From Streptomyces avermitilis MA-4680 = NBRC 14893 (GTDB lineage Bacteria; Actinomycetota; Actinomycetes; Streptomycetales; Streptomycetaceae), in the NCBI RefSeq assembly GCF_000009765.2, contig NC_003155.5, positions 434,001 to 498,000 of the forward strand: a DNA stretch of 64,000 nucleotides. Reading direction: 5' to 3'. The position numbers were made by a program, and so were the translations under genes. Each line of letters opens with the position of its first letter. Position 1 is the first letter of the stretch. The notes under the pieces are model-generated. The model saw nothing but the letters and a program-made list of their open reading frames with translations, was not told the origin of the DNA and made no database searches. Below are positions 56,200 through 64,000 of the stretch, piece by piece.

Positions 56200-56598
56200 A
56201 CACAGGCCCGGAGTTGCAGGTGCCGGAATCAGCAAGAGAGTGCCCCCCGTCAGGAAACTTGGGCGAAATAAATTCGGAGGCCGGTGAGCGGCCGTGAAGG
56301 CCGTCAACAGGGGCGTCATCGGCCCTGGGACCAGCGGTATCGCCAGATGTTGAACATCGTGCGTCACCGCCCTTGCGGGGTCCTGGTCGAGCCGCTGGCG
56401 ACCCCTTGCCGTCGCCCGCCATCGTTTTCCGGACTCCTGTCGAAATCCTTGCCGAACACCTGCCGCTTTCTTGCCAATCGATGGATCTCCAGCTTGGAAG
56501 GCGCCGTTCGCCATGCCAGGATCCCTAGAGGACGGTGTGAGACCAGCCACTTCAAAACCGTCGGTCAGCCATATCCGCAAGCACGATGGGGACCGTTC
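56200..56598. promoter_or_regulatory. Divergent pteF/pteR promoter region
   Basis: 399 bases between divergent regulators. ATCCCTAG at 56521-56528 contains TCCCTAG, a half of the PimM-type box, 71 bases before pteR. No full box was found. The stretch around 56260-56280 (GGGCGAAATAAATTCGGAGG) is A/T-rich and could be the pteF promoter. Confidence 0.45.
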
Positions 56599-59500
56599 AT
56601 GCCTTTACCTCCGACCGCGAACGCGTCAGCCACGACGACCGGTCAGGCTGAGCTCCAACTGAGCGTCCTGGGGCCCATGTCGGCGCGACTGAACGGGCAT
56701 GACCTGCCGCTCGGCCCGCCACGCCGGCGAACACTGCTGGCCCTGCTGCTCATCCGCCTCGGCCGCGTGGTGCCCACCGAACTACTTGTCGAGGAACTGT
56801 GGGGTGACGGAGCGCCCCGTCACGCCGTCGCCACACTCCAGAGCTATGTCTCTCATCTGCGCCGGTCCCTGCACACAAAGGCGGGAACAGGCCAAATTTC
56901 GGTGCTACGTCATCGGACGCCCGGTTACGTCCTCGATCTCGATCCCGAACAGGTCGACGCCTGGCGCTTCGAGCGTCTGGTCACCGACGGACGGCGGCTG
57001 CTGGAGCAGCGCGATCCGCGCACCGCGCACGCCCGGCTCACCGAGGCCTTGGGGCTGTGGCACGGCTCGCCGTACGCGGAGTTCGACAGCCATCCCCCGC
57101 TCAGCGACGAGTGCACCCGACTCGAACAGATCCGGCTCACCGCCGTCGAGTCCCGCGCGGAGGCGCGGCTGGCCCTCGGCGCGGCCGAAGAGGTCGCCGC
57201 CGATCTGGACGGGGAGGCGCGCCGTCATCCCACGCGGGAGCGGCTGGTCGGCCACCTCATGACGGCACTGTCCCGGCTCGGGCGGCAGGCCGAGGCGCTT
57301 GAGGTGTACGAGCGGACGCGTAGTCATCTGGTCGAGGAGTTCGGCGTGGACACCGCAGCCGAACTACGCCGGGTCAGAAACGCGATCCTGCGCCCGGGGC
57401 CGGGAGCGAGCGCCCCCTCGAAGAAGCTGTCACCCACACCACTTGAGTCCACCAGAGCGTCACCTGTCCCGCTCGCGATGAACGAGAGCGGTGACGACGG
57501 AGTACAGAACTCCGAGGGCTTCGTGGGCTCCTGGGACGGTAGGACTGCCGTCACGCCCCGGAGGCACGGCACGACGGTGGAAACCAACGACGCCAACGGG
57601 ACGGACGACGCCGACGCGGCCGTCGAACGCGAGGGGATCACGGGGACCGGCGCGCGCCCGGAGGCGCGAACCGATGTGCCGCCGGGCACGCGGGCGGATG
57701 CCGCCGGCACGCAAGCCGGGACAGCCCAGTGGCGGCCTGCACCCGGGCCGGAACACGAGCTCGCAGCCACCCCGGAAGCCGGGAAATCCCCGGAGTCCGA
57801 GTCGGGGTGGACGGCTGCCCCTTCGCCGTTCACCGGCCGCAGCCAGGAGCTCGACCGCTTGACGACCGCCGCCGCGAGCGCGGTCGTGGGCCACGGCCAT
57901 GTAGCCGGCGTCCTCGGCCCCCCAGGAGTCGGAAAGACCCGCCTGCTGCTCGAACTTGCGGCACGTCTGGAGAGCATGGAGGCGCCCGAGAAGGGCTCCA
58001 GGTTGGAGGTGGTCTGGAGTCACTGCTTCCCCGGCGAAGGCGTCCCCGCCTACTGGCTGTGGACTCAGATCCTGCGGCGGCTGTCCGCCACCCGGCCGGA
58101 TGCCTTTCGCGACGCGACGGAACCGTTCGGCGCCCTGCTCGCCCCACTGATGCCCGAGCGGTCGGCGGCCCGGACCGAAGGCCCCAAAGGGGCCTCCGAC
58201 TGGTTCCAGGCCCGCTTCCTCGCCCACGACGCGGTCTGTGAGGTGTTGCTCGCCCTCGCCGGGCAACACCCGCTCGTGCTGTTCCTCGAAGATCTGCAAT
58301 GGGCGGACACCGCCTCCCTTGACCTGCTCAGGCTACTGAGCACCCGTTGCCAGGGCCATCCGCTCAGCATCGTGCTCACGACGCGGAAGTTCGAGGCCGA
58401 GTCGGACGCAACGCTGCGCCGGATGGTCTCCGACGTGTTGCGCGGCCCCAGGACCGAGACGCTGCAGCTCTGTGGGCTTTCCCTGCAGGCCGTCGGCGCC
58501 CTCGTCGAGGCACACGCAGGCTCTGGTGTGGACCCGAAGGTTGTCGAGGTGCTGCACCGGCGCAGCGGAGGCAACCCGTACTTGGTGATGCAGCTTCTCT
58601 CTCTCGTGGGCGATGCGCGTAAACTCCGTCGCCCGGATGCGGTCGACGCGCTCCTGGCCCACATTCCCACCGGCGTACGCGAGGCGCTGCGCCAGCGGTT
58701 CGCCGGGCTGCCCGAGCCGGTCCTGCGGGTGCTTCGACTGTGCGCCGTCATCGGCGCCGAGGTGGACACCGACCTGTTGCACCGCACCGCCACGCGGGAC
58801 GAGCCGGTCATCGCGGGTCTTGAGTCGGCCATCCGTGCCGGCCTGCTCGGGGAGGACCCGCACCACCCGGGGCGACTGCACTTCGCTCACGCCCTGGTCC
58901 AGGAGACGCTCGTCGACGAGCTCCCCCGTGAGGACCGCCACCGCCTGCACGCCAGGGTCGCCGACGCGCTGAGCGCACGCAGGCGAGGGCAAGTGCAGGA
59001 CGAGGAGATCGAGCGGGTGGCACATCACAGCTGGCACGCCAGGAGTGCACTGCCCGCGGCCGAGGTGTTGCCTCGGCTGCTGCTCGCCGCGGAACACGCC
59101 GAGCAGTCCATGGCGTACGAGCAGGTGGAGATCTGGCTGCGCCGCGCCGTGCACCTGGTCGGCTTCCTACCGCCGGACGATCCCGCCACAGGGAGGTTGG
59201 AACAGGACCTGCACATCCAACTCGGCCAGGTGCTCGCCACCACTCGCGGCTACGGCCACCCCGAGGCCGAGACGGCACTGACGCGCGGTCGCGCCCTCAG
59301 CACGGCCGCGCATGCCCCCGAGGACCCGTCGGTACTCTGGGCGCTGTGCACCGCGTACCTGGTCACCGGGCGCTACGACGCCTCGCGGCAGTTCTCCGGC
59401 CTACTGCGGGACATCTCGCGGCAGACCTGGGAGCCCGTGGCGGCGCTCGGTGCGACGTACGGCGAAGGCATCGTGCTGCATGTGCGCGGAATGCTCCCGC

Positions 59501-60192
59501 AGGCACTCGCCGAACTGGAGCGCGGCGTCGGCATAGCGGATCGTTTCGCCAACAAGGATCACGGGCTGTCGCGAACCTTCCAGCACGACCCGCGCGTCTC
59601 CTGCCGCTCCTACAACACCTTCACCCACTGGCTCCTGGGACACCGGCAGACCGCCGGCGCGCGCCGACGTGAGTTGTTGAGCCTCACTCGGTACGAAAGC
59701 AGGCCGTCCGACCGCTCCTTCGCGCTGTACGTGGACGGGGTCGTGGCGGCTTGGGAGGGTGACACCCGCACCGCACTCGCCTCGAGCGACGAAGGCGCTC
59801 GCGTTGCGGGCGAACATGGACTTGTCTACTGGAAGGCGATGCTGGGCGTCGTCAAAGGGTGGGGCCTGGCGCACGCAGGAGATCACGAAGATGGCCTCGC
59901 CCTCATGCACACCTCGCTGGCCGAATTGGGCCAGTCCAAGACGCACATACGCCACCCGCTCCACCTGGGCCTGTTGGGCCAGGCGCAACATCACGGCGGG
60001 CGGATCGAGGAGGCGAGGACCACCTTCCGGAAGCTGCTGGCCGCCGTCGAACAACGCCGCGAGCGCGTGTACCTCCACCCGGCACTGCCCGCGACCCCGC
60101 TGCTCCACGAACTGCTGGGCCACGGTGCCGACGAGGCGCTCACGGACCGGGGCCCAGGACGGGACGGGCCCAACTCCGGCCGACGAGCGTGA
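56599..60192 (+). CDS. pteR: SARP-LAL pathway activator
   Basis: 1197 residues from ATG 56599, matching PimR in size and plan. Residues about 15-115 are the SARP winged helix (LQLSVLGPMSARLNGHDLPL, ELLVEELWGDGAPRHAVATL). The BTAD spans about 120-260 (RFERLVTDGRRLLEQRDPRT). A disordered linker (about 265-405, rich in Thr, Gly, Glu) leads to the ATPase with Walker A GPPGVGKTRLLLEL near residue 444 and Walker B LVLFLEDLQWADTASLDLL near 560. TPR-like sequence fills the rest. There is no C-terminal LuxR helix-turn-helix, as in PimR. It should activate the polyketide genes. An upstream frame to 56284 is not coding. Confidence 0.93.
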   Translation: MPLPPTANASATTTGQAELQLSVLGPMSARLNGHDLPLGPPRRRTLLALLLIRLGRVVPTELLVEELWGDGAPRHAVATLQSYVSHLRRSLHTKAGTGQISVLRHRTPGYVLDLDPEQVDAWRFERLVTDGRRLLEQRDPRTAHARLTEALGLWHGSPYAEFDSHPPLSDECTRLEQIRLTAVESRAEARLALGAAEEVAADLDGEARRHPTRERLVGHLMTALSRLGRQAEALEVYERTRSHLVEEFGVDTAAELRRVRNAILRPGPGASAPSKKLSPTPLESTRASPVPLAMNESGDDGVQNSEGFVGSWDGRTAVTPRRHGTTVETNDANGTDDADAAVEREGITGTGARPEARTDVPPGTRADAAGTQAGTAQWRPAPGPEHELAATPEAGKSPESESGWTAAPSPFTGRSQELDRLTTAAASAVVGHGHVAGVLGPPGVGKTRLLLELAARLESMEAPEKGSRLEVVWSHCFPGEGVPAYWLWTQILRRLSATRPDAFRDATEPFGALLAPLMPERSAARTEGPKGASDWFQARFLAHDAVCEVLLALAGQHPLVLFLEDLQWADTASLDLLRLLSTRCQGHPLSIVLTTRKFEAESDATLRRMVSDVLRGPRTETLQLCGLSLQAVGALVEAHAGSGVDPKVVEVLHRRSGGNPYLVMQLLSLVGDARKLRRPDAVDALLAHIPTGVREALRQRFAGLPEPVLRVLRLCAVIGAEVDTDLLHRTATRDEPVIAGLESAIRAGLLGEDPHHPGRLHFAHALVQETLVDELPREDRHRLHARVADALSARRRGQVQDEEIERVAHHSWHARSALPAAEVLPRLLLAAEHAEQSMAYEQVEIWLRRAVHLVGFLPPDDPATGRLEQDLHIQLGQVLATTRGYGHPEAETALTRGRALSTAAHAPEDPSVLWALCTAYLVTGRYDASRQFSGLLRDISRQTWEPVAALGATYGEGIVLHVRGMLPQALAELERGVGIADRFANKDHGLSRTFQHDPRVSCRSYNTFTHWLLGHRQTAGARRRELLSLTRYESRPSDRSFALYVDGVVAAWEGDTRTALASSDEGARVAGEHGLVYWKAMLGVVKGWGLAHAGDHEDGLALMHTSLAELGQSKTHIRHPLHLGLLGQAQHHGGRIEEARTTFRKLLAAVEQRRERVYLHPALPATPLLHELLGHGADEALTDRGPGRDGPNSGRRA

Positions 60193-60247
60193 TGGATCCG
60201 TGCTCTGCCTCGTCAGTTGCGGACCCACGCCTTACGGCCGATGCCGC

Positions 60248-60442
60248 TCAGTCCTCGAAGATCGCGACCGCCTGCACGGGACAGGCCATGGGGACGTCGT
60301 GCACTCGCGGGTCCCCCGCCCCGTCCTCATGTCCCGGGACCAGGGCGACCAGCGCGTCGTCGTCCTGAGTGAAAACGCCGGGTGCGGTCATGGCGCACTG
60401 GCCGGAGCCGATGCACCGGTCGCGGTCGATGGTGATGCGCAT
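60248..60442 (-). CDS. pteE: 3Fe-4S ferredoxin for the cluster P450s
   Basis: 64 residues. Cluster ligands are in DRCIGSGQCAMTAPGVF and the C-terminal CPVQAVAIFED, the CxxxxxC...CP pattern of streptomycete 3Fe-4S ferredoxins. It passes electrons from a reductase to the P450s. It lies 45 bp after pteD on the same strand, so they are co-transcribed. The start ATG at 60442 gives MRITIDRDRC. Its stop is 56 bp from the convergent end of pteR. Confidence 0.92.
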   Translation of the reverse strand: MRITIDRDRCIGSGQCAMTAPGVFTQDDDALVALVPGHEDGAGDPRVHDVPMACPVQAVAIFED

Positions 60443-60486
60443 GGCGTGGCCCGCCTCCCTTCCTTCCGTTCCTTCCGCCCGGATCC

Positions 60487-61701
60487 TCACCAGACGACGG
60501 GGAGCTCGATCGGGCCCTGAGCGTCGTGTCCGGCCTTGATGGGCACCTCGTCCAGGGGGACCGCCAGCCGCAGGCCGGGGATGCGGGCGAAGAGCCCGCC
60601 GAGGGCGATCTCGAGCTCGGCGCGGGCGAGATTCTGCCCCAGGCACTGATGGATGCCGTGGCCGAAGCCGACGTGGTGACGTGCGTTGCGCCGGGCGTCG
60701 AAGATGTCGGGGTTCTCGTACGCCTTGGCGTCGCGGTTCATCAGCGTGATGGAGACCAGCACCGCGTCTCCGGCCTTGATCGTCGCGCCGCCGACCTCGA
60801 TGTCCTCCTTGGCCATCCGGACGATGTGGTCGGAGACGGAGGTGAACCGCAGCAGTTCTTCCACCACTCCTGAGACCGCACCGGGGTCGCGCAGCAGCAC
60901 GTCGATCTGCTCGGGGTGCTGGATGAGCGTGAGGGCTCCGAGGGCGATGGCGTTGACGGTGGTCTCGTGGCCGGCCACCAGCAGAACCAGCGCGATCATG
61001 ACCACCTCGTCGTGGTCCAGGTCGCCCTCCTCCAACTGGCGTGCGATCAGCTCGTCCAGCAGACCGTCCTCGGGCTCGGCCTGCTTCCTGCCGACCAGGC
61101 CGTGAAGATACGTGTACAGCTCGCCGAAAGCCGCGTCGGCCTCCGCCGACGTCGCGGCGCCCACGAAGTTGCGGGAGCACTCCTCGAAGAAGTCGTGGTC
61201 GCCGTACGGGACGCCGAGGAGCTCACAGATCGCCACGGAGGGCACCGGCAGGGCGAAGGCCGACACCAGGTCTGCGCCCGGCCCTTTCGCCAGCATGTCG
61301 TCCAAGAGCCGGTCGACGAGGCTCTGAAGCCTGGGGCGGATGGCGTTCATGCGCTTGACGCCGAAGCTGGGGATCAGCATGCGCCGCTGCCGGGCGTGCA
61401 CGGGGTCGTCGACACCGATCAGGGGGAAGGCGAGCCCGCCGCGGTCCTCGGTGCGCCGGACGACGACAGGGAAGTCCGGGTGACCCCAGTCGGAGGACAG
61501 CCGAGGATCGACGAGCAGTGCCCGTCCCTCGGCATGCCCGGTGATCAGCCACGCCGGTCGGCCGTCGAACAGCGTGACCTGCGTCAGCGGGCTCTCGCCC
61601 CGCCGTTCCTCGTAGGCCTTCGGCGGCTGGTACGGGCAGGTCCGGTCCTGAGGGAAGGACGGCGCCGGTGACCCGGTGAGGCGGATTTCGGTCTCAGTCA
61701 T
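60487..61701 (-). CDS. pteD: Cytochrome P450 (CYP105P1-like filipin hydroxylase)
   Basis: 404 residues. Heme-binding FGHGIHQCLGQNLARAELE with the cysteine ligand near residue 347; I-helix LLVAGHETTVNA with the acid-alcohol pair; ExxR in EELLRF. The N-terminal MTETEIRLTGSPAPSFPQDR is what I recall for CYP105P1 of S. avermitilis, whose role is C26 hydroxylation of filipin I. That function is taken from the literature family, not from the sequence alone. The ATG at 61701 is preferred over longer readings. A ferredoxin gene follows 45 bp downstream. Confidence 0.93.
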   Translation of the reverse strand: MTETEIRLTGSPAPSFPQDRTCPYQPPKAYEERRGESPLTQVTLFDGRPAWLITGHAEGRALLVDPRLSSDWGHPDFPVVVRRTEDRGGLAFPLIGVDDPVHARQRRMLIPSFGVKRMNAIRPRLQSLVDRLLDDMLAKGPGADLVSAFALPVPSVAICELLGVPYGDHDFFEECSRNFVGAATSAEADAAFGELYTYLHGLVGRKQAEPEDGLLDELIARQLEEGDLDHDEVVMIALVLLVAGHETTVNAIALGALTLIQHPEQIDVLLRDPGAVSGVVEELLRFTSVSDHIVRMAKEDIEVGGATIKAGDAVLVSITLMNRDAKAYENPDIFDARRNARHHVGFGHGIHQCLGQNLARAELEIALGGLFARIPGLRLAVPLDEVPIKAGHDAQGPIELPVVW

Positions 61702-62282
61702 GTCGTGCCTTTCGAACATCGGCAGTGCGGCGTTCATCGGTGCGTGATGGGCTACGGGAAACAGGTTTCGGTCCGTCAGCAAGGCCGTGCGCGGTCCGGT
61801 CGGCACCCGGCCGTCCGGCCCCGGCCCCTTGGTCGGGCAAGTGGGCCGCTGTCGCGGGCTCCTCGGGGCCCCGCGGTCGACCGGTAAGCCATCGGAGTAC
61901 TCGGTGACCGACCGGACGCCGGACGCGTGCCGGGCCACGGAATACGAACCGTCGCCGCGCTCGGTGACGGCGGCCTCGGTGAAGGGGACCGCGCGCCGGC
62001 CGTCCGGGGACACGAGCGCCGTTGCGTCGGGCCGTGGCGTGCGGCAAGCGGCTTCGGGGGCAGTCGGTGCGAGGGTCGCGGCAGCGGCGGGAGGGCCACG
62101 GCGGCAAGAAGACCGACGTGCTGCGGAATCTCGATGTCCGGCGGCTGTGCGCCCCGAAGCACGTCAGGCGCTGGTGTCGGCGGCCGTGGCCGCCCCCGAC
62201 GCGAGGCGGCGACGGAAGGCGTGATCAGCGCACGTGGTCCGCGGGCGCTGATCTCCTGCGGGAGTGGGCCGTGGTGCGGAGG
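61702..62282. other. Non-coding region between pteC and pteD
   Basis: 580 bases with only shadow frames on both strands and no recognisable protein. It must hold the pteD-pteE promoter. I see no PimM-type box. The length is unusual inside an otherwise compact cluster. Confidence 0.5.
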
Positions 62283-63482
62283 TCACCAGGTGACGGGCAG
62301 CTCGTGCACGCCGTAGAAGACCATGTCGTGGCGGAAGCGCAGTTCCTCGACGGGCTTGGCCAAGCGCAGACCCGGGAGGCGGCGGAACAGGGTCTCGAAG
62401 ACGATCTGCAGCTCGATCCGGGCGAGTTGCTGCCCGATGCACTGGTGTGCGCCGAAGCCGAAGGCCAGATGCGGGGCGGGGCGTCGAGTGATGTCGAAAC
62501 GTTCCGGCTCCTCCACGAAGGCGGGGTCGAAGTCGGCGGCGAGGACGTGCGCGACGACCTGCTCGCCCTTGGCGATGCGCACCCCACCGAGCTCCACGTC
62601 CCGGGTGGCGACGCGCTCGCCGCCGAACTGGCCGATGGTGAGGTAGCGCAGCAGCTCCTCGACGGCGTTGCCGACCAGCGACGGGTCCTCGCGCAGCAGG
62701 GCCAGCTGGTCGGGGCTGTCGAGGAGCAGCGCCGTACCGAGGCCGATCATGCAGGCGGTGGTGTCGTGGGCCGCTATCAGCAGGGTGCCGGCCGCGTTCA
62801 TGAGAAACATGTCGTCGACCACACCATCGGGGTCCTCGGTGGTGATCAGCGCCGAGATCAGGTCGTCACCGGGGTTGGCCCGGCGCTCCTGGACAAGCTG
62901 GTAGAGCAGCCCGCCCAGGCGCATGCCGGCGGCCTCGGTGGCGGCGGCGTCCTGGTCGACCCGCATCATCGCCTCGGCGATGTCCTGGAACTCCGCCCGG
63001 CGCTCGACCGGGACACCGAACAGGTCGGAAATCACCATGGACGGCACCGCGTTGGCGAAGGTCTTCACCAGGTCGACCGGGCCGCCCCGCGCCTCGATGG
63101 CATCGAGGTGCTCGTCGACGATGCGCTGGATGTTCGGCCGCAGCGCCTGCATGCGCCGTACGGTGAACTCCTTGGCGAGCAGCTTGCGGTCCGAGGTGTG
63201 CTCCGGCTCGTCCTGCCACAACAGGCTGCCGCGGCCGGGCTTCTGGGTGACGACGCCGTCCTGGGTGTGCAGTGCGTGGGGCACCTGGACGCTGAACGAG
63301 GAGTCGCGCAGCAGGGCGCGCACCTCCTCGTAACCGGTCACCAGCCACGCCTCGTGGCCGCTGGTGAAGGTGGCCCGGGTCACCGGGGCGGCGGCCCGGA
63401 TGTCGGCGATACCGTCCGGCGGCAGGAACGGGCAGCTGCGGGCCTTGGGGACGGTGGGCGCGTCGGCGGTGGGCTCGGGCAT
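62283..63482 (-). CDS. pteC: Cytochrome P450 (CYP105D6-like filipin hydroxylase)
   Basis: 399 residues. Heme motif FGFGAHQCIGQQLARIELQ, I-helix LLIAAHDTTACM (Asp in place of the usual Glu) and ExxR as EELLRY are complete. The start ARSCPFLPPDGIADIRAAAP is a CYP105 N-terminus. Position and type match PteC, which hydroxylates C1' of filipin. The ATG at 63482 follows AAGGAGAG. It is 46 bp downstream of pteB, so probably co-transcribed with it. Confidence 0.92.
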   Translation of the reverse strand: MPEPTADAPTVPKARSCPFLPPDGIADIRAAAPVTRATFTSGHEAWLVTGYEEVRALLRDSSFSVQVPHALHTQDGVVTQKPGRGSLLWQDEPEHTSDRKLLAKEFTVRRMQALRPNIQRIVDEHLDAIEARGGPVDLVKTFANAVPSMVISDLFGVPVERRAEFQDIAEAMMRVDQDAAATEAAGMRLGGLLYQLVQERRANPGDDLISALITTEDPDGVVDDMFLMNAAGTLLIAAHDTTACMIGLGTALLLDSPDQLALLREDPSLVGNAVEELLRYLTIGQFGGERVATRDVELGGVRIAKGEQVVAHVLAADFDPAFVEEPERFDITRRPAPHLAFGFGAHQCIGQQLARIELQIVFETLFRRLPGLRLAKPVEELRFRHDMVFYGVHELPVTW

Positions 63483-63528
63483 GACTCTCCTTGCGCTTGT
63501 GGGAGGTGGGTTCGTACGACGGGGACGG

Positions 63529-64000
63529 TCAGGCGGCGGCGAGTTCGAGCGCGATCTCGCCGCGCCGAGGCGCGTTCACGAGGACGGCCATGTTCCCGGG
63601 GGGGTGCACGTTGTCGTGCATCATCTGGTGCATGCGCCCGATGTCCTGGAAGCCGTCGCAGACGGACAGACAGGGGTCGAGCATGCCGGCGCCGACGAGG
63701 TTGATGACCTCGCGGCACTGGCGAGTGTCGGCGTAGTGCGAGCCCTGGAGGCGCTTGGAGCGCATCCACAGGTGGCGCAGGTCGACGTCTCCGTTGTAGC
63801 CGGAGGTGCCACCGCAGATCACCACCATGCCGGCGTTGTCGCACAGGTACATCGAGGTCGGCAGGCTGTCCTGGCCGCTGTGCTCCAGCACGATCCGCGG
63901 GGACTTGCGCTCACCGAGGATCTCCCAGACCTTCTTGCCGACCCCGCGAGCGCCGCGCAGGAACCGCGCCGACGCCTCGGCGTCCCCGGCATCGGGCAGT
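63529..64000 (-). CDS. pteB: Crotonyl-CoA carboxylase/reductase, partial
   Basis: The C-terminal 156 residues of a CCR; the gene continues beyond the window on the right. ARGVGKKVWEILGERKSPRI, VICGGTSGYNGDVDLRHLWM and HDNVHPPGNMAVLVNAPRRG are characteristic. CCRs carboxylate and reduce enoyl-CoAs to alkylmalonyl-CoA; in filipin the enzyme is thought to make the hexylmalonyl-type unit. The stop is 46 bp before pteC start. Normal sequence otherwise. Confidence 0.9.
   Translation of the reverse strand, partial: LPDAGDAEASARFLRGARGVGKKVWEILGERKSPRIVLEHSGQDSLPTSMYLCDNAGMVVICGGTSGYNGDVDLRHLWMRSKRLQGSHYADTRQCREVINLVGAGMLDPCLSVCDGFQDIGRMHQMMHDNVHPPGNMAVLVNAPRRGEIALELAAA

Overview
The window is high-GC, gene-dense actinobacterial DNA, almost certainly from a Streptomyces. 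The signs are strong third-position G/C bias, GTG starts, SARP and LAL regulators, a SNF2/SWIM gene pair, and a filipin-type polyene cluster entering at the right end. The right-end genes (thioesterase, cholesterol oxidase, PAS-LuxR regulator, SARP-LAL regulator, ferredoxin, two CYP105-type P450s, crotonyl-CoA carboxylase/reductase) have the order and proteins I associate with the pte (filipin) locus of S. avermitilis. The species is therefore S. avermitilis or a relative carrying that cluster. This is recognition from memory, not a database search.

Layout. (1) 1-4.5 kb: end of an unknown gene, a SNF2-family ATPase and its SWIM zinc-finger partner. (2) 4.6-6.0 kb: a 3' remnant of a tRNA-Arg gene with a hairpin, and a frameshifted tyrosine integrase, the scar of an integrated element. 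(3) 6.0-8.5 kb: a dinucleotide-binding reductase and an inositol-monophosphatase-like protein, divergent from a LysR regulator. (4) 8.5-10.6 kb: decayed mobile DNA (integrase end, IS4 transposase, IS605 tnpB/tnpA remnants). (5) 10.5-13.4 kb: a PucR-type regulator divergent from an acyl-CoA ligase. (6) 13.4-14.6 kb: IS110, IS256 and IS5 fragments.

(7) 14.8-40.8 kb is the centrepiece, an extracellular-type contractile injection system (eCIS). A rightward operon (19.2-38.9 kb) encodes sheath, tube, a T4-type hub chaperone, a Pro-rich protein, the DUF4255 cap, an AAA ATPase, a tube-domain protein, a LysM protein, a hub (gpD-like), a spike (gpV-like), a PAAR-like tip, a gp25-like wedge protein, two related baseplate proteins, a gpI-like tail protein and a DUF6519 protein. 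Most genes overlap by ATGA or GTGA. Proteins with the eCIS-associated DUF4157 (HExxH) domain stand at both ends: a 1112-residue protein on the minus strand at the left and a 630-residue protein at the right. Both have candidate nuclease-like regions and are the likely cargo. The ATPase gene has a +1 G insertion that splits it just before the AAA domain, so this copy may not assemble, or the base is an error. No tape-measure gene or receptor-binding fibre was recognised.

(8) 40.8-44.9 kb: a small protein, a short SARP (BTAD) regulator and a divergent large LuxR (LAL) regulator. (9) 44.9-45.9 kb: pseudogene fragments. (10) 45.9-48.9 kb: pntB and pntA, the proton-translocating transhydrogenase. 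(11) 48.9-52.6 kb: a TetR-type operator, truncated genes, an IS3 fragment, an acetyltransferase, a NUDIX hydrolase and frameshifted or chimeric remnants. (12) 52.6-64.0 kb: the regulatory and tailoring end of a filipin-like pentaene cluster, with pteB running off the window.

The gene groups look functionally independent. The eCIS and its cargo form one module, the pte genes another, and mobile-element scars separate them.
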